This document shows positions 24,011-36,275 of a stretch of DNA of 64,000 bases, one piece after another. The notes beneath the pieces are model-generated. The model ran no database searches. It was not told the DNA's origin and saw only the letters and a program-made list of their open reading frames with translations. Position numbers and translations under genes: made by a program. The number at the start of each line of letters is the position of its first letter. The stretch's first letter is position 1. Source of the stretch: Pseudeuparius sepicola (Eukaryota; Arthropoda; Insecta; Coleoptera; Anthribidae); NCBI GenBank assembly GCA_963920635.1, contig OY987298.1:65865949-65929948 (forward strand), written 5' to 3'.

Positions 24011-25024
24011 TACAAAATGCAATAACAATCAGTTGAGTTGATGCCCATATTTATCTATTTATGCAATTTCTGACATTATCAAATTTTGTACTTTCAGAAG
24101 AAACTATGCCATAAGCATAAGACTGCTCTCCACATTCTGGAGGGGAATGAGTGATGCTTGAAATGTTTTTAATGGAAACTAATATAACTAATGTGTTACA
24201 ATGGCATGTTGTAAATTTGCAATTTATTAGATCTTATGAAATATTTTTGAAAATGCAATGAACCAAACTGAACACAACAAACACCCATTCAAATAAAAAC
24301 TCACCAGTTAAAAATAAATATACTACAGATAAAAATCTAGACACATATTGTTTTACAGTTGAGCATATTTCCCAAAAGCATCTTTTACATTTCTTATATC
24401 CCCATGGTTCTGAAAGAGAAGAATAATCTTCTAGCAGCGACTATTGTCAGTGGGGCTTTGTGCAATGTGAAACTATAATTATTAATGCAAAAAGCAAAAC
24501 TGGTGAAATTGAGGAAACAGTCATATGAGAATTATTTTCTTCGGGGAAGAGATATTCATTTTCACAATTCTACCATTTTATTTGGTGGATAGGAATTTCC
24601 AAATAAGCTTAAATATTACAATAATCATGACACACATGTCTAAACTCCTTTTTTTATATCAAGTGTGAATTTTTTGTATGGCTGGAAAGCTGGAATAAAG
24701 TAGAACACTGTATGCTATGAATATTGACACTTATTCGTTTTAACAAAGGTCGGACAATGCTCAATCCTTTCTCTGGCATCAGTATTATTTTCCATCTAAA
24801 ATGCATTTCATGAAAGAGACAAATTTTTTCCCTCCTTCTATTATTTCCCTAGCAACAGTATCATCTCTTTATTTTAATGTTAGCACTAATGACAGGAAAT
24901 TTCCCTAAGCCTAGGTATTTGTATTGGGAGAGTAGAGGTGATGTGTGTCATTACTGTCATTATTCTCAGATTTTGGCCAGTTATGACCAGGCATAGTTCT
25001 TCTCTCCTTTATGGGCAGTTTTTT
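24011..25024 (-). other. RCHY1 intron, 5'-proximal to the last exon
   Basis: Lies between the terminal-exon acceptor and the TTAA-flanked element. Nothing recognisable. With the following stretches it forms an intron of about 13.6 kb up to 37643. Confidence 0.5.
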
Positions 25025-26516
25025 AAGGCGCTACGATACCCCCCATTTCAAGGGTTTCGTAGTTTACATCTCCTACTTGCATTTCTTAATATTTTCACTT
25101 GATTTTTTTTTGTGGCTTAGATAAAACTACGAAGAATCGTCGTTGTGTATCACGAACTGTGCAGGACTAATGCGACACTGTGAAAAAAAAATGCCAAACA
25201 TACCCGAAATTCGACTATATTCGGTTAAGAATTTCGAGTATTTCCGCCGCTCAAAAATAATTCGAAGGACACAACGACGATTGAGGCATTCTATAACATT
25301 ATTTTAAGACTACTTTCAAGTCGATACGTTTGTTCGTTTGGCTATGATTTGAAAACTACGAACCCATTGCCCGGCAATAAAATGATCCGTGAATTGGCCA
25401 TTCGAGCAGGAATTAGACGTACGGAGATAGGCGGGCGGGCGGGCGTTCGCTGGAACTCGTGGTTCCCCTACTTCCCCCTACTTCGGCGTACCTCACCGGG
25501 CTCGGAAACCACGTCAGGAGAACTTTCAATCGATATCAGATGGTTCATTTTTCATTTTATTAGTCTCAGTCTCCCTTATTTGTGTTTCGCTTGTTTTGAA
25601 TGTTAGTATGTTAGCAAGTATTTATATTTCCGAGTACCCGAAGAAAATATTTTCTACCGCGACATTATGTATGTCGACTGGCATATAATAATACTCATTA
25701 TTATTATTCCTCCAGGAATTATAAATAAATAATTATTATTCACAAAGTACCTACTTTTTGCTTTTGTGTAAAATGGTTTAATCCCTAGGGCATAAAATGG
25801 CCTGGTCGTGCAAAAAGAGTAAATTTAAATTCTAGACCAAATTGTGCGCTTGATTTTTACTTTAAAAATGTGATAGGTACAAGTAATAATTTTGCCAAAT
25901 AAATGGGTCATGTGAAGCATTTTTTGAAAACGAATTCCTATGTAAATCGCTGCATGATAAAAGCTAATTTATATACTTTCCAGAGGGAACGATAATAATT
26001 CTGACATCCAGTCAGTTTTAGAAACTTCTTCGTTAGAAGATTGTTCGAAAGTCATTGGAGTTGAAAATCGGGCAAAATAAAAATAGTACATTTTATTGTT
26101 CCAGTCTGTCGAATTTATGACATTTTAATACATTTTCTAGGATGTTGGATAATTCAGATTTGTCAGAATAAGGTTCTGAAACTGAACCGCAGTCAGGGCA
26201 AGAATACCTATAATGTTTGATAATGATGTCACAACAGTCACATGTAGTGAAACCAATAGGAGTAATTTGTGGGCTTGAGTGCTTTTATTCCCGTAGGTAC
26301 CTAATATGGTTTCCAGAATTTGAGAGAGGGGTACCTACATATTTTGCATTTTGCACACTTATTCGGATTTAGGTATAAGTAGTACTGCAGGTGCATAGGG
26401 TTTGGGAAACAAACTTTCTGGGAAAAACAGGGCTTTGAATGGAACATTTACAAGGGATTAGAAATTAATAGCTCCTATTATCTCACAACTATTACTTTAT
26501 TTAAAAAGGGAGACCA

Positions 26517-26574
26517 GTTTCGTAACTCTATAAATTAGTCCTTGAGGATGTAATTTTATAGATTAACGAAACCG
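26517..26574 (+). repeat. Short hairpin with CTTGAGGATG...CGAAACC core
   Basis: GTAACTCTATAAATTA pairs with TAATTTTATAGATTAAC around a loop containing CTTGAGGATG. The word order (CTGA-like core, stem, CGAAAC) resembles the motif downstream of the Penelope-like frame at 48550. It may be a retroelement relic. Confidence 0.35.
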
Positions 26575-27407
26575 TTGTGATATAATATGGCCTATTCACT
26601 CTAATCCCTCTAAAGTGAACTCTTACAGTGTAGAAAGTTTTTAGTTAGATTTATTTATTATTACACAAATGTAAATATGGAATACCTACTAGTTATATAA
26701 AACATTTTGAAGAAATAGACTTTAGACGCACTTTTTTAGTCGTAGCAACACTATTATGCAGAACAATTATCCAATCAAACATTAATAGATGTTCAACTGA
26801 CCCTAATGTGGTTCAAGAAGAATTCGGTAATCGAATCGTTAATTTAGATTTTATAATTGAGCAATTACAGAAGTTTTTTTTATACACGAACCCTTCATAG
26901 CATGCACCTTTGCTGATATGAAAAATAATAGTAAAATTGCTTCGACGCCAAAAAGCTATGCAGTGTATTGCCAACGAAAAGTGAACGCCCTGAAAAATAT
27001 CATTTTTGCAATAGAGCAAACAGGCCACCGCCGTTTTTTAAATATATATTCGCGCTTCTTCGTCGGCATCGGCGAGACTCGTGTGTTCCGTCGGCGGCGG
27101 CCGGCTCCCGACTTATTATTTCATATTATCTACACAGAAAAAAAAGACTGTTGTGATTTTATTGAGTTCGTGTATATAGTCACTTTTCCATTACCTACTT
27201 TAAATATACAAGCAAATCCATGTGGTCCCAACAATATAATCTATACTTTTGACGTAATTGCAGATGAACCAATAAGTTTAAAATAGTTTGAATTTCCGTT
27301 AAGAAGACGTATTGTCACTTCGATACTAAAATTGGCATACTACAATGAAAGCATAACCTCGGTTTTAAAATATCTTATGTTTTATTTAAACAATTAAATT
27401 TATTTTA

Positions 27408-27475
27408 TTTGAATAATAATTCTCACCCTCAGACTACTCCAAACTATATAAGAGTACCCCAGAAGCAACTGAAAA
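27408..27475 (+). repeat. Dispersed repeat, copy 1 (second at 39440-39507)
   Basis: AATAATAATTCTCACCCTCA followed by TACTCCAAACTA and GAGTACCCCAGAAGCAAC recurs in direct orientation 12 kb away. No family identified. Confidence 0.6.
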
Positions 27476-28553
27476 AACATTATAATTCATTGGATGAACA
27501 AAATAACTTAATTGCAACTTTTATATTCATCAATGTAAGTAATCATAGTCCAAGCAAATTGTCATTTTTTATAGAGGTAGAAAAAATGATTCTTAACAGG
27601 TAGATATTTTCAGGGTTGGTTGTGGGTAGCGTCCTGAGTATAACCCAAAAAAATCACCGTCGAAGTCGTGTTACGAACCCCGCAATAGGAGTGGTTTTGC
27701 AAACATTTTTTTGCAATTTTTTTTCTTCTCATGTGTACAATTTTTTTTCTTCTTATGTATACATTATTACGTTCTCTAAAACTTTCCCTCATGAAGTTTT
27801 TTTTTTAACTTCAATACTTCACGAGATATAGGTAAAAGATCACCACTATCTAAAGTGCTTTATAAGGGTAAAAAAAAATTCTTTAAAACAAGCTGATTTT
27901 TTCAGGGTTAACTGGGGGTTAACTTAGGAGTGCACACAGTGATCGCAAATTAAAGGTTTTGAATCAACCCTACACTCTATATCGTTCGTAGTCATAATGA
28001 ACACTGCAAGTGAATGGCTATAATTGATATTAGTACCCACAATTAAGTATTACAAATCCAGCAAAAATTCAGTGACAATAGTTGTAATTTCAGTATAATG
28101 AACAGTTAAATGTATCCCTATTCAATTCAACACCATGAAACGTTATGTTGTTCTGACAAAAGAATGTGCTTAGAAAAGAAGTATTATAGAATCAATTCCA
28201 GAACACGCTATTTATTGAAATAAAATATTACATTTAAATTATTCATTAGAATTCAATATCAATTGTAATTGAATTGATTATTGTTAGTTACAAAAAAGCT
28301 TCTGCTTGAGTTTGAGGAATAATATCTCATATTGAATTAAACAGTTTTTTTTTTTACAAAGTGACAGATTTTTCTCAGTGTAGTACCCACGGCCGGCCTG
28401 CCCCTCAATCGTAGCACTATGAAGGGGCAGGCTGGAGTGGGGAGTCGTGGGGACCAGAGGAAGGAAAAGGATAGGCATATCTAATCGAGCGACGTTTGTC
28501 CTGAATTGAGTCGGGCACTTCGGGCGGATTTCATAAGTATCGTAGCCTCTTAA

Positions 28554-29438
28554 AGCTTTTCCTTAGTAACTTAATAAAAGTTGAGTTTTTAGGTTACAAA
28601 ATTAGTCAAACATCAGCTGCCGCTTGTCAGTATAAACAAAATATTCAGGTGGGGACCTGAAGAAGACCTGAGCACTAAAAGAAATTTATTTAATTCTCTC
28701 GTATTCACCAGATTTTAATTAAATTAAAACTGTGGTTACCACAGTAATTATTGTTACACTAGATAAAAATTCACGTAATCACAACAGCCCTTTGGTCCCA
28801 CACCAAATGTATGCCTATGGTTTCCGGAAAATTTTTATTCTGAGTTTCATTTTAATGGCAGCTTAACTAAAATCGTACCAAAACGGATAGTATGCGAACA
28901 AATTCAACAAATGAAAAATCCAGGACTACTTATTTATACTATATTATCAGGATAATAAACAACATACTGTCCTTTTCCTTTAAAAGACAGGCTGACTAAA
29001 ATCAGAACCAAAAATCTGTCACTAACTGGCCGCGGTGGCGATGTTCGGAGCATTGCTAACTATTTAGACTGCATGTTTTTCTGACTTCTATTGACCTTGG
29101 TTCAAATCAAAGTCGGGGCAGACTGCATGCTTACGTCTTTATAGAAAAGCACCACTGATGGCCAAGAGCGCTGGACAAAATGTGGATTTACAGTATTGCT
29201 CCTTAAGAGTCATGACCGCGCAGACAAGATCTAAAATTAACGGTCGCGACGACCGGCTCCAATCTCAGGAATATTCTCCTCTAGTCACCCCTCACCACGC
29301 ACTCTCGTCCCTTCCCCTCTCACCGGCAGCGCGTTTAGCGCGAGGAACGGTGTCGGACGACGGACGACGTTTTTTCGGACCCGAGCGAGTCGGACGCCAG
29401 ACAGCCGAGAGCTGAATCGGTCGGAAGGGCGCCGGTGT
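28554..29438. other. No gene recognised
   Basis: Contains a moderately GC-rich stretch (29220-29430) with opposing short frames. Inside the inferred RCHY1 intron. Confidence 0.45.
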
Positions 29439-29625
29439 ACAGGGTGATTCCGCGAAATTAGGCCACTTCATAACTTTTTTATTTATCAACTTAGAAAAAA
29501 AAAATCAAATACAAAAGTTGTAGGGCTGCAACCTGACTACTTCATGGCTTTTGTTGTTGACTCGGTTTGTGTATTTGTTGGGTTTGTTGGGCTATTGTTG
29601 AAAAAATATAAATATTAAACACATA
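29439..29625. mobile_element. Orphan Tc1/mariner-type end (TACAGGGTGATTCCGCG)
   Basis: The motif begins at 29439 and continues GAAATTAGGCCAC. No inverted partner was seen on the other side of the intact element that follows. Confidence 0.4.
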
Positions 29626-32039
29626 TACAGGGTGTCCGGAAATAAATGCACCAACTTGAAAAATTAAAAAGAAAAATGGAAAATATGACGAAAAGTTCAT
29701 ATGAACATGGGTCCGCAGATGTTTGGTTTTCGAGATGCAGGGTGTTGAAATTTAAATTTTATTTTCGATTTTTTTAAATAACTTTTTGAGACGACAAAAT
29801 TTTCGTGCAAAATTTGGTAGTCGGGGTTTTTTTGGGATGAGAAATCATAATTTGGTATTATTTTTGGTGCAATACGTAGAGGGCGCTGCGTACGCTATCA
29901 TTATTTAATTTAATTTGCCCTAACTTTTTTGACAGTAAACTTTTACGACATTTTGTGAAAGTATCCTCTTCCCACACGTTTTCTAAGCAAAAAAGGTATA
30001 CTTGGTGCATAACGCCAAAGGTGACCGTTTTCGAGAAATTTTCAAATTTCTGCATCGATGCAGGTGCATATCGACACTCGTATGCAATTAAATTCTAGGC
30101 GTTAATCATAGGTGCCTGGCGTTCGCAATAAACAAACACATTTATTTTTTGACAGTTTAATTAATTTGTTGTTGTTAGATTATCTTTTCTACTTTTTTCT
30201 CGAAAAACGGTGATATTATCCATGCAAGAAAAGGTTCAAATGCACCTGATGTATGGAGAGGCCCGTGGAAATTCACGTCTCGCGCGGAGACTGTGCTCTG
30301 ACCGATTTCCCCAACGAATACTTCCATATCATTCAATGTTTTCACGTGTGCACCGGCAACTTATGGAAACGGGTTCTGTAAATGTAACAAAATCTAATGC
30401 AGGAAGACGTCGTTTGTTAACAGTGCAACAAGAAGAAAATATTTTGGATTTATTTGACGAAAACCCCGAAATAAGCATAAGACGGGCATCACTGCAACTT
30501 GGAATTCCTAAAATGCAAGTCCACAGTTTTATTAAACTGCAATTACTGCATCCTTTTAGTGTTCAAAAAGTACAGGAACTTAAACCAGAGGATTTACCAC
30601 GAAGAAGAAATTTCTGCTTATGGGCTCTTCAACGTTATAACCAAAATCCGGATTTTGTAAACCGATTGCTCTTTACTGATGAGGCCTGTTTTACAAAAGA
30701 TGGTGTACTGAATCTACACAACCTTCATTACTGGGCCATGGTAAATCCACACGTCGTAAGGCAGACTCGTTCGCAAGATAGATGTTCAGTCAATTGCTGG
30801 GCTGGAATCGTCGGAGATTACATCATTGGTCCACATTTCTTGCCCCCTCGGTTAAATGCTGAAACTTACCGGTATCTTTTGGAACATGAACTACCAATTC
30901 TTATGGAAGATATTCCCCTCGATATTAGACAGAGTTTATGGTTTATGCATGATGGTGCCCCACCACACCGAGGGCGGATCGTAACCGAATGGCTGAATGA
31001 AAATTATCCAAGACGTTGGATTGGTAACAATTCCCCCAACGCAGCATGGCCTCCCCGTTCTCCGGACTTAAACGCTATGGACTTTTCTTTCTGGGGGGCC
31101 ATGAAGGATCGCGTCTATGCCGTGCCAATTAGAAATCGCGATCACTTACAACAACGAATCCTTGCCGCGGCTGAAGATATTAAACAGATACCCAACATTC
31201 ATTGGAAAATACGTCAAAATTTTGTAAAACGTCTGCGGGTTTGTGTTCAACAAAACGGTTCCCACTTTGAACACGTTTTACGAAATTGGTTAATTTCACT
31301 TACCTAATAAAATTCAATTGTAAGAATCGAACTCTTAATAAAAGTTTCATGAAAATAATTTGTAACATTCATGGTTTCTTGTTTGCAATTTTCTATGAAA
31401 TGCAGGTAAGTTTCCGAGTTTAGACTGGGGACATGAAACATGGTATGATAATGCCATCTTCCGATGATTCTAACCGAATTAATGTAGCAATTTTGTTTGT
31501 TCACCTTTTGACGTAAATTTAAATGTGTTTGTTTATTGTGAACGCCAGGCACCTATGATTAACGCCTAGAATTTAATTGCATACGAGTGTCGATATGGCA
31601 CCTGCATCGATGCAGAAATTTGAAAATTTCTCGAAAACGGTCCCCTTTGGCGTTATGCACCAAGTATACCTTTTTTGCTTAGAAAACGTGTAAGAAGAGG
31701 ATACATTCACAAAATGTCGTAAAAGTTTACTGTCAAAAAAGTTAGGGCAAATTAAATTAAATAATGATAGCGTACGCAGCGCCCTCTACGTATTGCACCA
31801 AAAATAATACCAAATTATGATTTCTTATCCCAAAAAAACCCCGACTACCAAATTTTGCACGAAAATTTTGTCGTCTCAAAAAGTTATTTAAAAAAATCGA
31901 AAATAAAATTTAAATTTCAACACCCTGCATCTCGAAAACCAAACATCTGCGGACCCATGTTCATATGAACTTTTCGTCATATTTTCCATTTTTCTTTTTA
32001 ATTTTTCGAGTTGGTGCATTTATTTCCGGACACCCTGTA
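29626..32039 (+). mobile_element. Complete long-TIR Tc1/mariner-type transposon, family B, probably autonomous
   Basis: A 2.41-kb element. The left arm (29626 to about 30144) and right arm (about 31521 to 32039) are almost identical over roughly 520 bp; I count about ten differences. Both start TACAGGGTGTCCGGAAATAA. A second motif, TGCAGGGTGTTGAAA, lies exactly 110 bp inside each end (29736, 31929). Past it lies an AAAATTTGGTAG module. An intact transposase frame occupies the middle. TA is part of each end. Outside it, a 17-bp sequence (AAATATTAAACACATA plus a T) is repeated directly on both sides. Near-identical arms and an intact gene indicate recent activity. Confidence 0.95.
30210..31307 (+). 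CDS. Intact Tc1/mariner-superfamily transposase, 365 aa
   Basis: Cut-and-paste transposase expected to bind the long inverted repeats and mobilise the element. The N-terminus (residues 1-125) is a paired helix-turn-helix region of the DUF4817 type (QEKVQMHLMYGEARGNS, later RRASLQLGIPKMQVHS). A DDE domain follows. Catalytic acidic residues are D157 (LLFTDEACFT), D248 (FMHDGAPPH) and D291 (SPDLNAMDFSFWG). Forty-two residues separate the last two, more than the 34 of classic mariner and close to the 41 counted in the relics at 3655 and 59493. The frame has no stops or frameshifts. A second Met at residue 5 is an equally good start, since relatives begin close to that point. The stop overlaps AATAAA, giving a ready polyadenylation signal. 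Family-level naming beyond the superfamily is not possible from sequence alone. Confidence 0.95.
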   Translation: MILSMQEKVQMHLMYGEARGNSRLARRLCSDRFPQRILPYHSMFSRVHRQLMETGSVNVTKSNAGRRRLLTVQQEENILDLFDENPEISIRRASLQLGIPKMQVHSFIKLQLLHPFSVQKVQELKPEDLPRRRNFCLWALQRYNQNPDFVNRLLFTDEACFTKDGVLNLHNLHYWAMVNPHVVRQTRSQDRCSVNCWAGIVGDYIIGPHFLPPRLNAETYRYLLEHELPILMEDIPLDIRQSLWFMHDGAPPHRGRIVTEWLNENYPRRWIGNNSPNAAWPPRSPDLNAMDFSFWGAMKDRVYAVPIRNRDHLQQRILAAAEDIKQIPNIHWKIRQNFVKRLRVCVQQNGSHFEHVLRNWLISLT

Positions 32040-32632
32040 TAAATATTAAACACATACCTACCCCTATTTGTACGAATTCCGAAAGTATCTTTTCGGGTCT
32101 TTTTTGTTATTTACTAACCCTGTTTTTTTCTTCAGTGCCTTGCGGAAAATTGGGTTATAGAAATTAATAAAAAAAAAACTAAGTTTTGTCTGTATATTTC
32201 GATATTTTCTATGCAATAATAATTGTTTTTCTGATAAGTGCACTGAATTGGAAAGAAATTTTTTTATAACTTTTTACATTTTTTTCTGACATGAAATTAT
32301 TATTCATATCAATCAAACAGCCAAAGTAAAACAGTGTTTCAATAAATTATTATTTCCACAGTAGGTAGGTAGGTTATGCTATATCTATGTGGTATTTTGG
32401 ATTTCTATTACTTTTTTCTTTTCCTACTTTGTGCCTCTTTAGATGTGTTGTGGTCCGATCTACCAATTCCGGGAGCAAACGTTTTAAATATCACTTCGTC
32501 AATTTTGGCTCCATCTGTTTTTCCAAAAAATCGCGACGTCTATATTTAGGTATAAAATTTTCATTTTAAAATTTTTCCCAGTCGAAATGCCAAATGGCAC
32601 CCCACTTTATTGGCTACTCTTAGTTGCCCTTG

Positions 32633-33196
32633 TACAGGGTGGTTCATTATAAATTGACACGCGCCTTAACTTGTTAGTTTTTGAGGTTAGGAAAAAAAGT
32701 TTTTGGCAAAAGTTTTAGATAAATACCAAGTTTTTTGTGACGCTATTGGACCGTGTACAGTTCTTTATTTCGAGAATATAATCAGTAAAATTTGAAAAGG
32801 CTCCTAAACATTTTGGAGTTTCACTGTATTACTCTCTTGTTTAAAAAAAAATATTTTTTGTTATTACATCGATCATCTATCTTTATCGCGAGATCCACAA
32901 ATTCGAGTTAAATAAATTTAGTATAAAATTTGAAAACGGAATTTTTCAAAAACGGAAAAAGATAATGCCACAAAGTTTAATATCATTTTAATTGCCTTGA
33001 TGAGCAGATTTCAAAAATGCAAAAATATATAGGGTGTTCCATTTAAAAAAACATAAGTTATGTCTGCCACGGCTTTCTAGAACACACTGTACACGGTCCA
33101 ATAGCGCCACAAAAAACTTTGTATTAGTATCTAAAACTTTTGTAAAAAACTTTTTTTTCTAACCTCAAAAGTCAATTTATAATGAACCACCCTGTA
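32633..33196. mobile_element. 564-bp foldback MITE (TACAGGGTGGTTCATTATAA)
   Basis: TACAGGGTGGTTCATTATAA on the left is mirrored by TTATAATGAACCACCCTGTA on the right. Pairing extends over about 120 bp through AAAAGTTTTAGAT and CTATTGGACCGTG blocks. CTTG lies outside TA on both sides. No transposase. Confidence 0.88.
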
Positions 33197-33252
33197 CTTG
33201 AAAATACCATTTATAAAAATTTTAAAAGTTTGATTTTTCCTACAAAAAAAAG

Positions 33253-34546
33253 TACAGGGTGATCATTTTTAGAGGCCAAGCTTCTCTTGGTGGAACACGG
33301 TCAAAGATATGGAGATATTATACAGGGTGAGTCAGAATGTATAGTAAATACTTTAAAGGGGTGTTCGGCAGGTGGTTTTAAGGGGTCTTTCATATAAAAT
33401 TTTTCGATTTGGGCTTTCCTTGCCAAGTTATTCGGGTCTACAGGGTGACCCAAATATTTTTTTATTTTTATCTCAATACCGGCGCTACTTAAAAATTTGA
33501 AATTTGGTATGTGTTATCTACTTACGGGAAGACGCCTTAGGGTAGTTTATTTATTTACACACTGCCCTAAAAAGGGTAAAAACTAACAACCCCTATTAAT
33601 TTTTTTGCTCGAATTTTTTTGTGGGTCATTTTTACGTATAACAAAAATATGATTTGCGTAGCCCTTTTATTTAAGAAACTTTTTTCCCTGTACATTTTTT
33701 CTCGAAAACACAATATTTTTCCTACAAAAAAATTATTTCATGATAAATGCCATACAGAAAATCAAGTAAAAATTCATAGTAGACGGGCGTCACCAATTTA
33801 ATTATTTTTTTACTACTAACCTGAGAAGGAGAAGTAATATTTCTCTACCTAGGTAAATAATGATAATAAAAAAATGCCTAGCTAAATAATGAACAATTTT
33901 CTATATGACATTTAAAAATTATTTTCATTTTATCAGCTTGACAACTGAACTCCCAGGCTTTCGAAGTATTTGAAAAAAGCGAGAAATGACTAAAATATCA
34001 AAATCTGATCAAATATGTAAAATGTGGCAATATTTCAATGTTAGTAGTAAAAAAAAAACTATAGACACCTCGGTTGAGAAGGCCATTATTTAATGGCTCA
34101 CTTCTCAACCTAAGTGTATAATGTACTATTATTGAACATTAAAAAAACAAAAATATAATGTTACAGTAGATGCCCAAAATGATATGTCCATAATAAAAGG
34201 GCTACACAAATCATATTTTTGTTATATGTAAAAATGACCCACAAAAAAGTTCGAGGAAAAAAAATAATAGGGGTTGTTAGTTTTTACCCTTTTTTAGGGC
34301 AGTGTGTAAATGAATAAACTAGCCTAAGGGATTTTGAATGATGTAACAAAAATGGTATGTTGGTGGGAAAAAATATTTCTTGGCGCCGCAACGCGACGCC
34401 TAGCGTCGTATTAGCAGAGAGTCGCTACATGAGGCCAATTTATTCCTTTATACACCTTATATCATCTCCCATGTAATATAATATCTCCATATCTTCGACC
34501 GTTTTCCACTAAGAGAGGCTGGGCGTATAAAAATGGTCACCCTGTA
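33253..34546. mobile_element. 1.3-kb foldback with an asymmetric insertion
   Basis: TACAGGGTGATCATTTTTA and its mirror (AAAATGGTCACCCTGTA) bound it. Blocks GATATGGAGATATTAT and, further in, TTTACACACTGCCCT and ATGACCCACAAAAAA pair across it. The left arm between about 33321 and 33480 has two further motif copies (33321, 33439) not matched on the right, so another element end lies there. The right arm has its own unmatched GC-rich segment (34381-34420). A CTTAGGTTGAGAAGTGAGCC-type word pair near 34062-34125 recurs at 52350. Confidence 0.8.
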
Positions 34547-34693
34547 CATAAAGACGAACTAACACAACCAAAATTTAAAATATTGCATTTATGGTTTTAT
34601 ATACTTGTGAATTCCATTGGGAAGAATTTCAGAAACATCAAATTCAGCCCATAGAAGCCTTCAATCAAGATTAGGCTAGATAACTATTGTAGA

Positions 34694-35177
34694 TAATAAA
34701 AAATAAAAGATAAAAAACCTTTTTAAAAACAAACTTTTATTTAAGTCATGTACTAAAACGAATAAAATAAAATACCTACGTCTTGTATCTACTAAAAGGA
34801 ATAAAATAAAATAAATCTAGGTTTCCGTTAAGATAATTCAATGCCAAATTGCGACAAATTTTTGTAAATCAAAAAGCTAGTCGCGCGAATTCTAAAGAAA
34901 ATACATACTTTGGCAAGTAAGTAATTGCTTATCAACCAATCACTGTATATTAAAATTAATTGGTACCTACTTTCTATGAACATTTCTCGCGACAAGCTTT
35001 TTAAATTACAAAAACGACTTGGCACAATTTGGCACTGAATTATTCTAACAAAAACCTAGACTTATTTTATTTTATTTTATTCGATGTAGTACATGATTTG
35101 TTTCATTTTATTCGTTTTAGTACATGGCTTAAATAAAAGCTTGTTTTTAAAAAGGTTTTTATCTTTTATTTTATTTT
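34694..35177. repeat. 484-bp imperfect palindrome
   Basis: AAAAACCTTTTTAAAAACAA...AATAAAATAAAA on the left is mirrored on the right up to TTTATTTTATTTT. The centre is near 34940. It may be a MITE whose ends I cannot define exactly, in a stretch of low complexity. Confidence 0.65.
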
Positions 35178-35750
35178 GTGCTTTTTAGTACATATTTGAT
35201 TCCCATATCAGGAGAGTGGTAAAGAAATTTAGTCCGCCATATTGGATTTAGTATGGCGTCACTTATCTTATTATTTTGTACTCGTCAACCCCTTTCATTT
35301 GATACCCATATTAAGTAATAGAAAGTAGAAAGTATTACAATATTGAGTATTGCATATTGCATTGTCACCGGAACTAAAGGTGTATGCAAAATTTCAGCTC
35401 AATCGGATGTCAGGAAGTGGTTCTAATTCAGCTTGCAAGATTCGACCCACACAATAACAGTAGTATTCTCTGGACGCTGCTAACAGGTGAAGTTAGATAA
35501 AAAAGCTTGTAAAATACGATAAGCGGAAACAAGAGTGCGACGGCTAACGGGCGAACATATTGTACCTATCTTTGTCTATTTAGTGTCCCCTCTACGGAAA
35601 CTCGCTTGAGGAGAAGGCAGGAGTGGGGGCACGGTGTATTCATATTGATTTCGGCTTTGCAGTGTTTTTCTAGAAGTCGATCTACTTTTTTATTTTCAGT
35701 TCCAGAAATTCGATTTTTTTACCAAAATGTAACTAAAAGATGGAGGAACA

Positions 35751-35901
35751 ATTCGTATGGACAATTTTTTTAAAAAACATTGTTGGTACTTGTAAAATTT
35801 ATAAAAATGCTACCGTTTCATTTTCTCGGGAGTATTTGAAGGAGCATTTTTGTTGCCATTAAAAAACTACAATTAAAAACAAAAAAATTGTCCATACGAA
35901 T
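35751..35901. mobile_element. 151-bp MITE
   Basis: ATTCGTATGGACAATTTTTT and AAAAAATTGTCCATACGAAT are perfect inverted ends about 110 bp apart. No motif names the superfamily. Confidence 0.6.
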
Positions 35902-36223
35902 CGTAGACCTATATTTTCGCCACAGTTTGAGACAGGTTTGACAGAAATCAGTTTACGTATAACAAAGGAGATAGATTTTGAAGTTTCAAATTTTGTTTTG
36001 CATTTTTGGTGGACGTCCTGGGACTAATTCCATGTAAAGTATACGGTAGAAAGCTAGCGGAATTCCGTGCGTTTATCTGTACTATTTGCAGTGCCATTGC
36101 TCTTAATATCTATCTGTGTGATTTACTAATTGTCCTACACTCACCGGGATTCCTACGGAATTCTAAGGTTTCAGTAGTACTTGAGCGAATGCTATCCTAG
36201 TTCTATAGGGAAAAGTCGACTCT

Positions 36224-36275
36224 AGCCGCAAATGGCAACAAAGACAACATAATAGTAATTGCCCCCCTTCCCCGC
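36224..36275 (+). repeat. Dispersed repeat; inverted copy at about 39525-39570
   Basis: CAAATGGCAACAAAGACAA, AATAGTAATTGCCCCCC and a CCCGC tail recur on the opposite strand around 39525-39570, next to the second copy of the 27408 repeat. These are pieces of one unidentified dispersed element. Confidence 0.55.

Larger units (their letters stand above)
25029..28549. mobile_element. 3.5-kb element flanked by TTAA, superfamily unclear
   Basis: TTAA occurs at 25025-25028 and 28550-28553. Just inside are inverted ends GGCGCTACGATAC and GAGGCTACGATAC (read inwards). A TTAA target fits piggyBac or Kolobok elements, but the end sequence is not the usual CCC type. The interior has GC-rich patches near both ends (25420-25520, 28390-28470), including a G/C-rich hairpin around CCTGCCCCT...AGGGGCAGG, and no recognisable transposase. 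Small frames inside are short and unlike known proteins. Confidence 0.5.

Noticed and set aside
29095..29130. tRNA-like GGTTCAAATC word
   Set aside because: No acceptor, D or anticodon stems can be formed around it.
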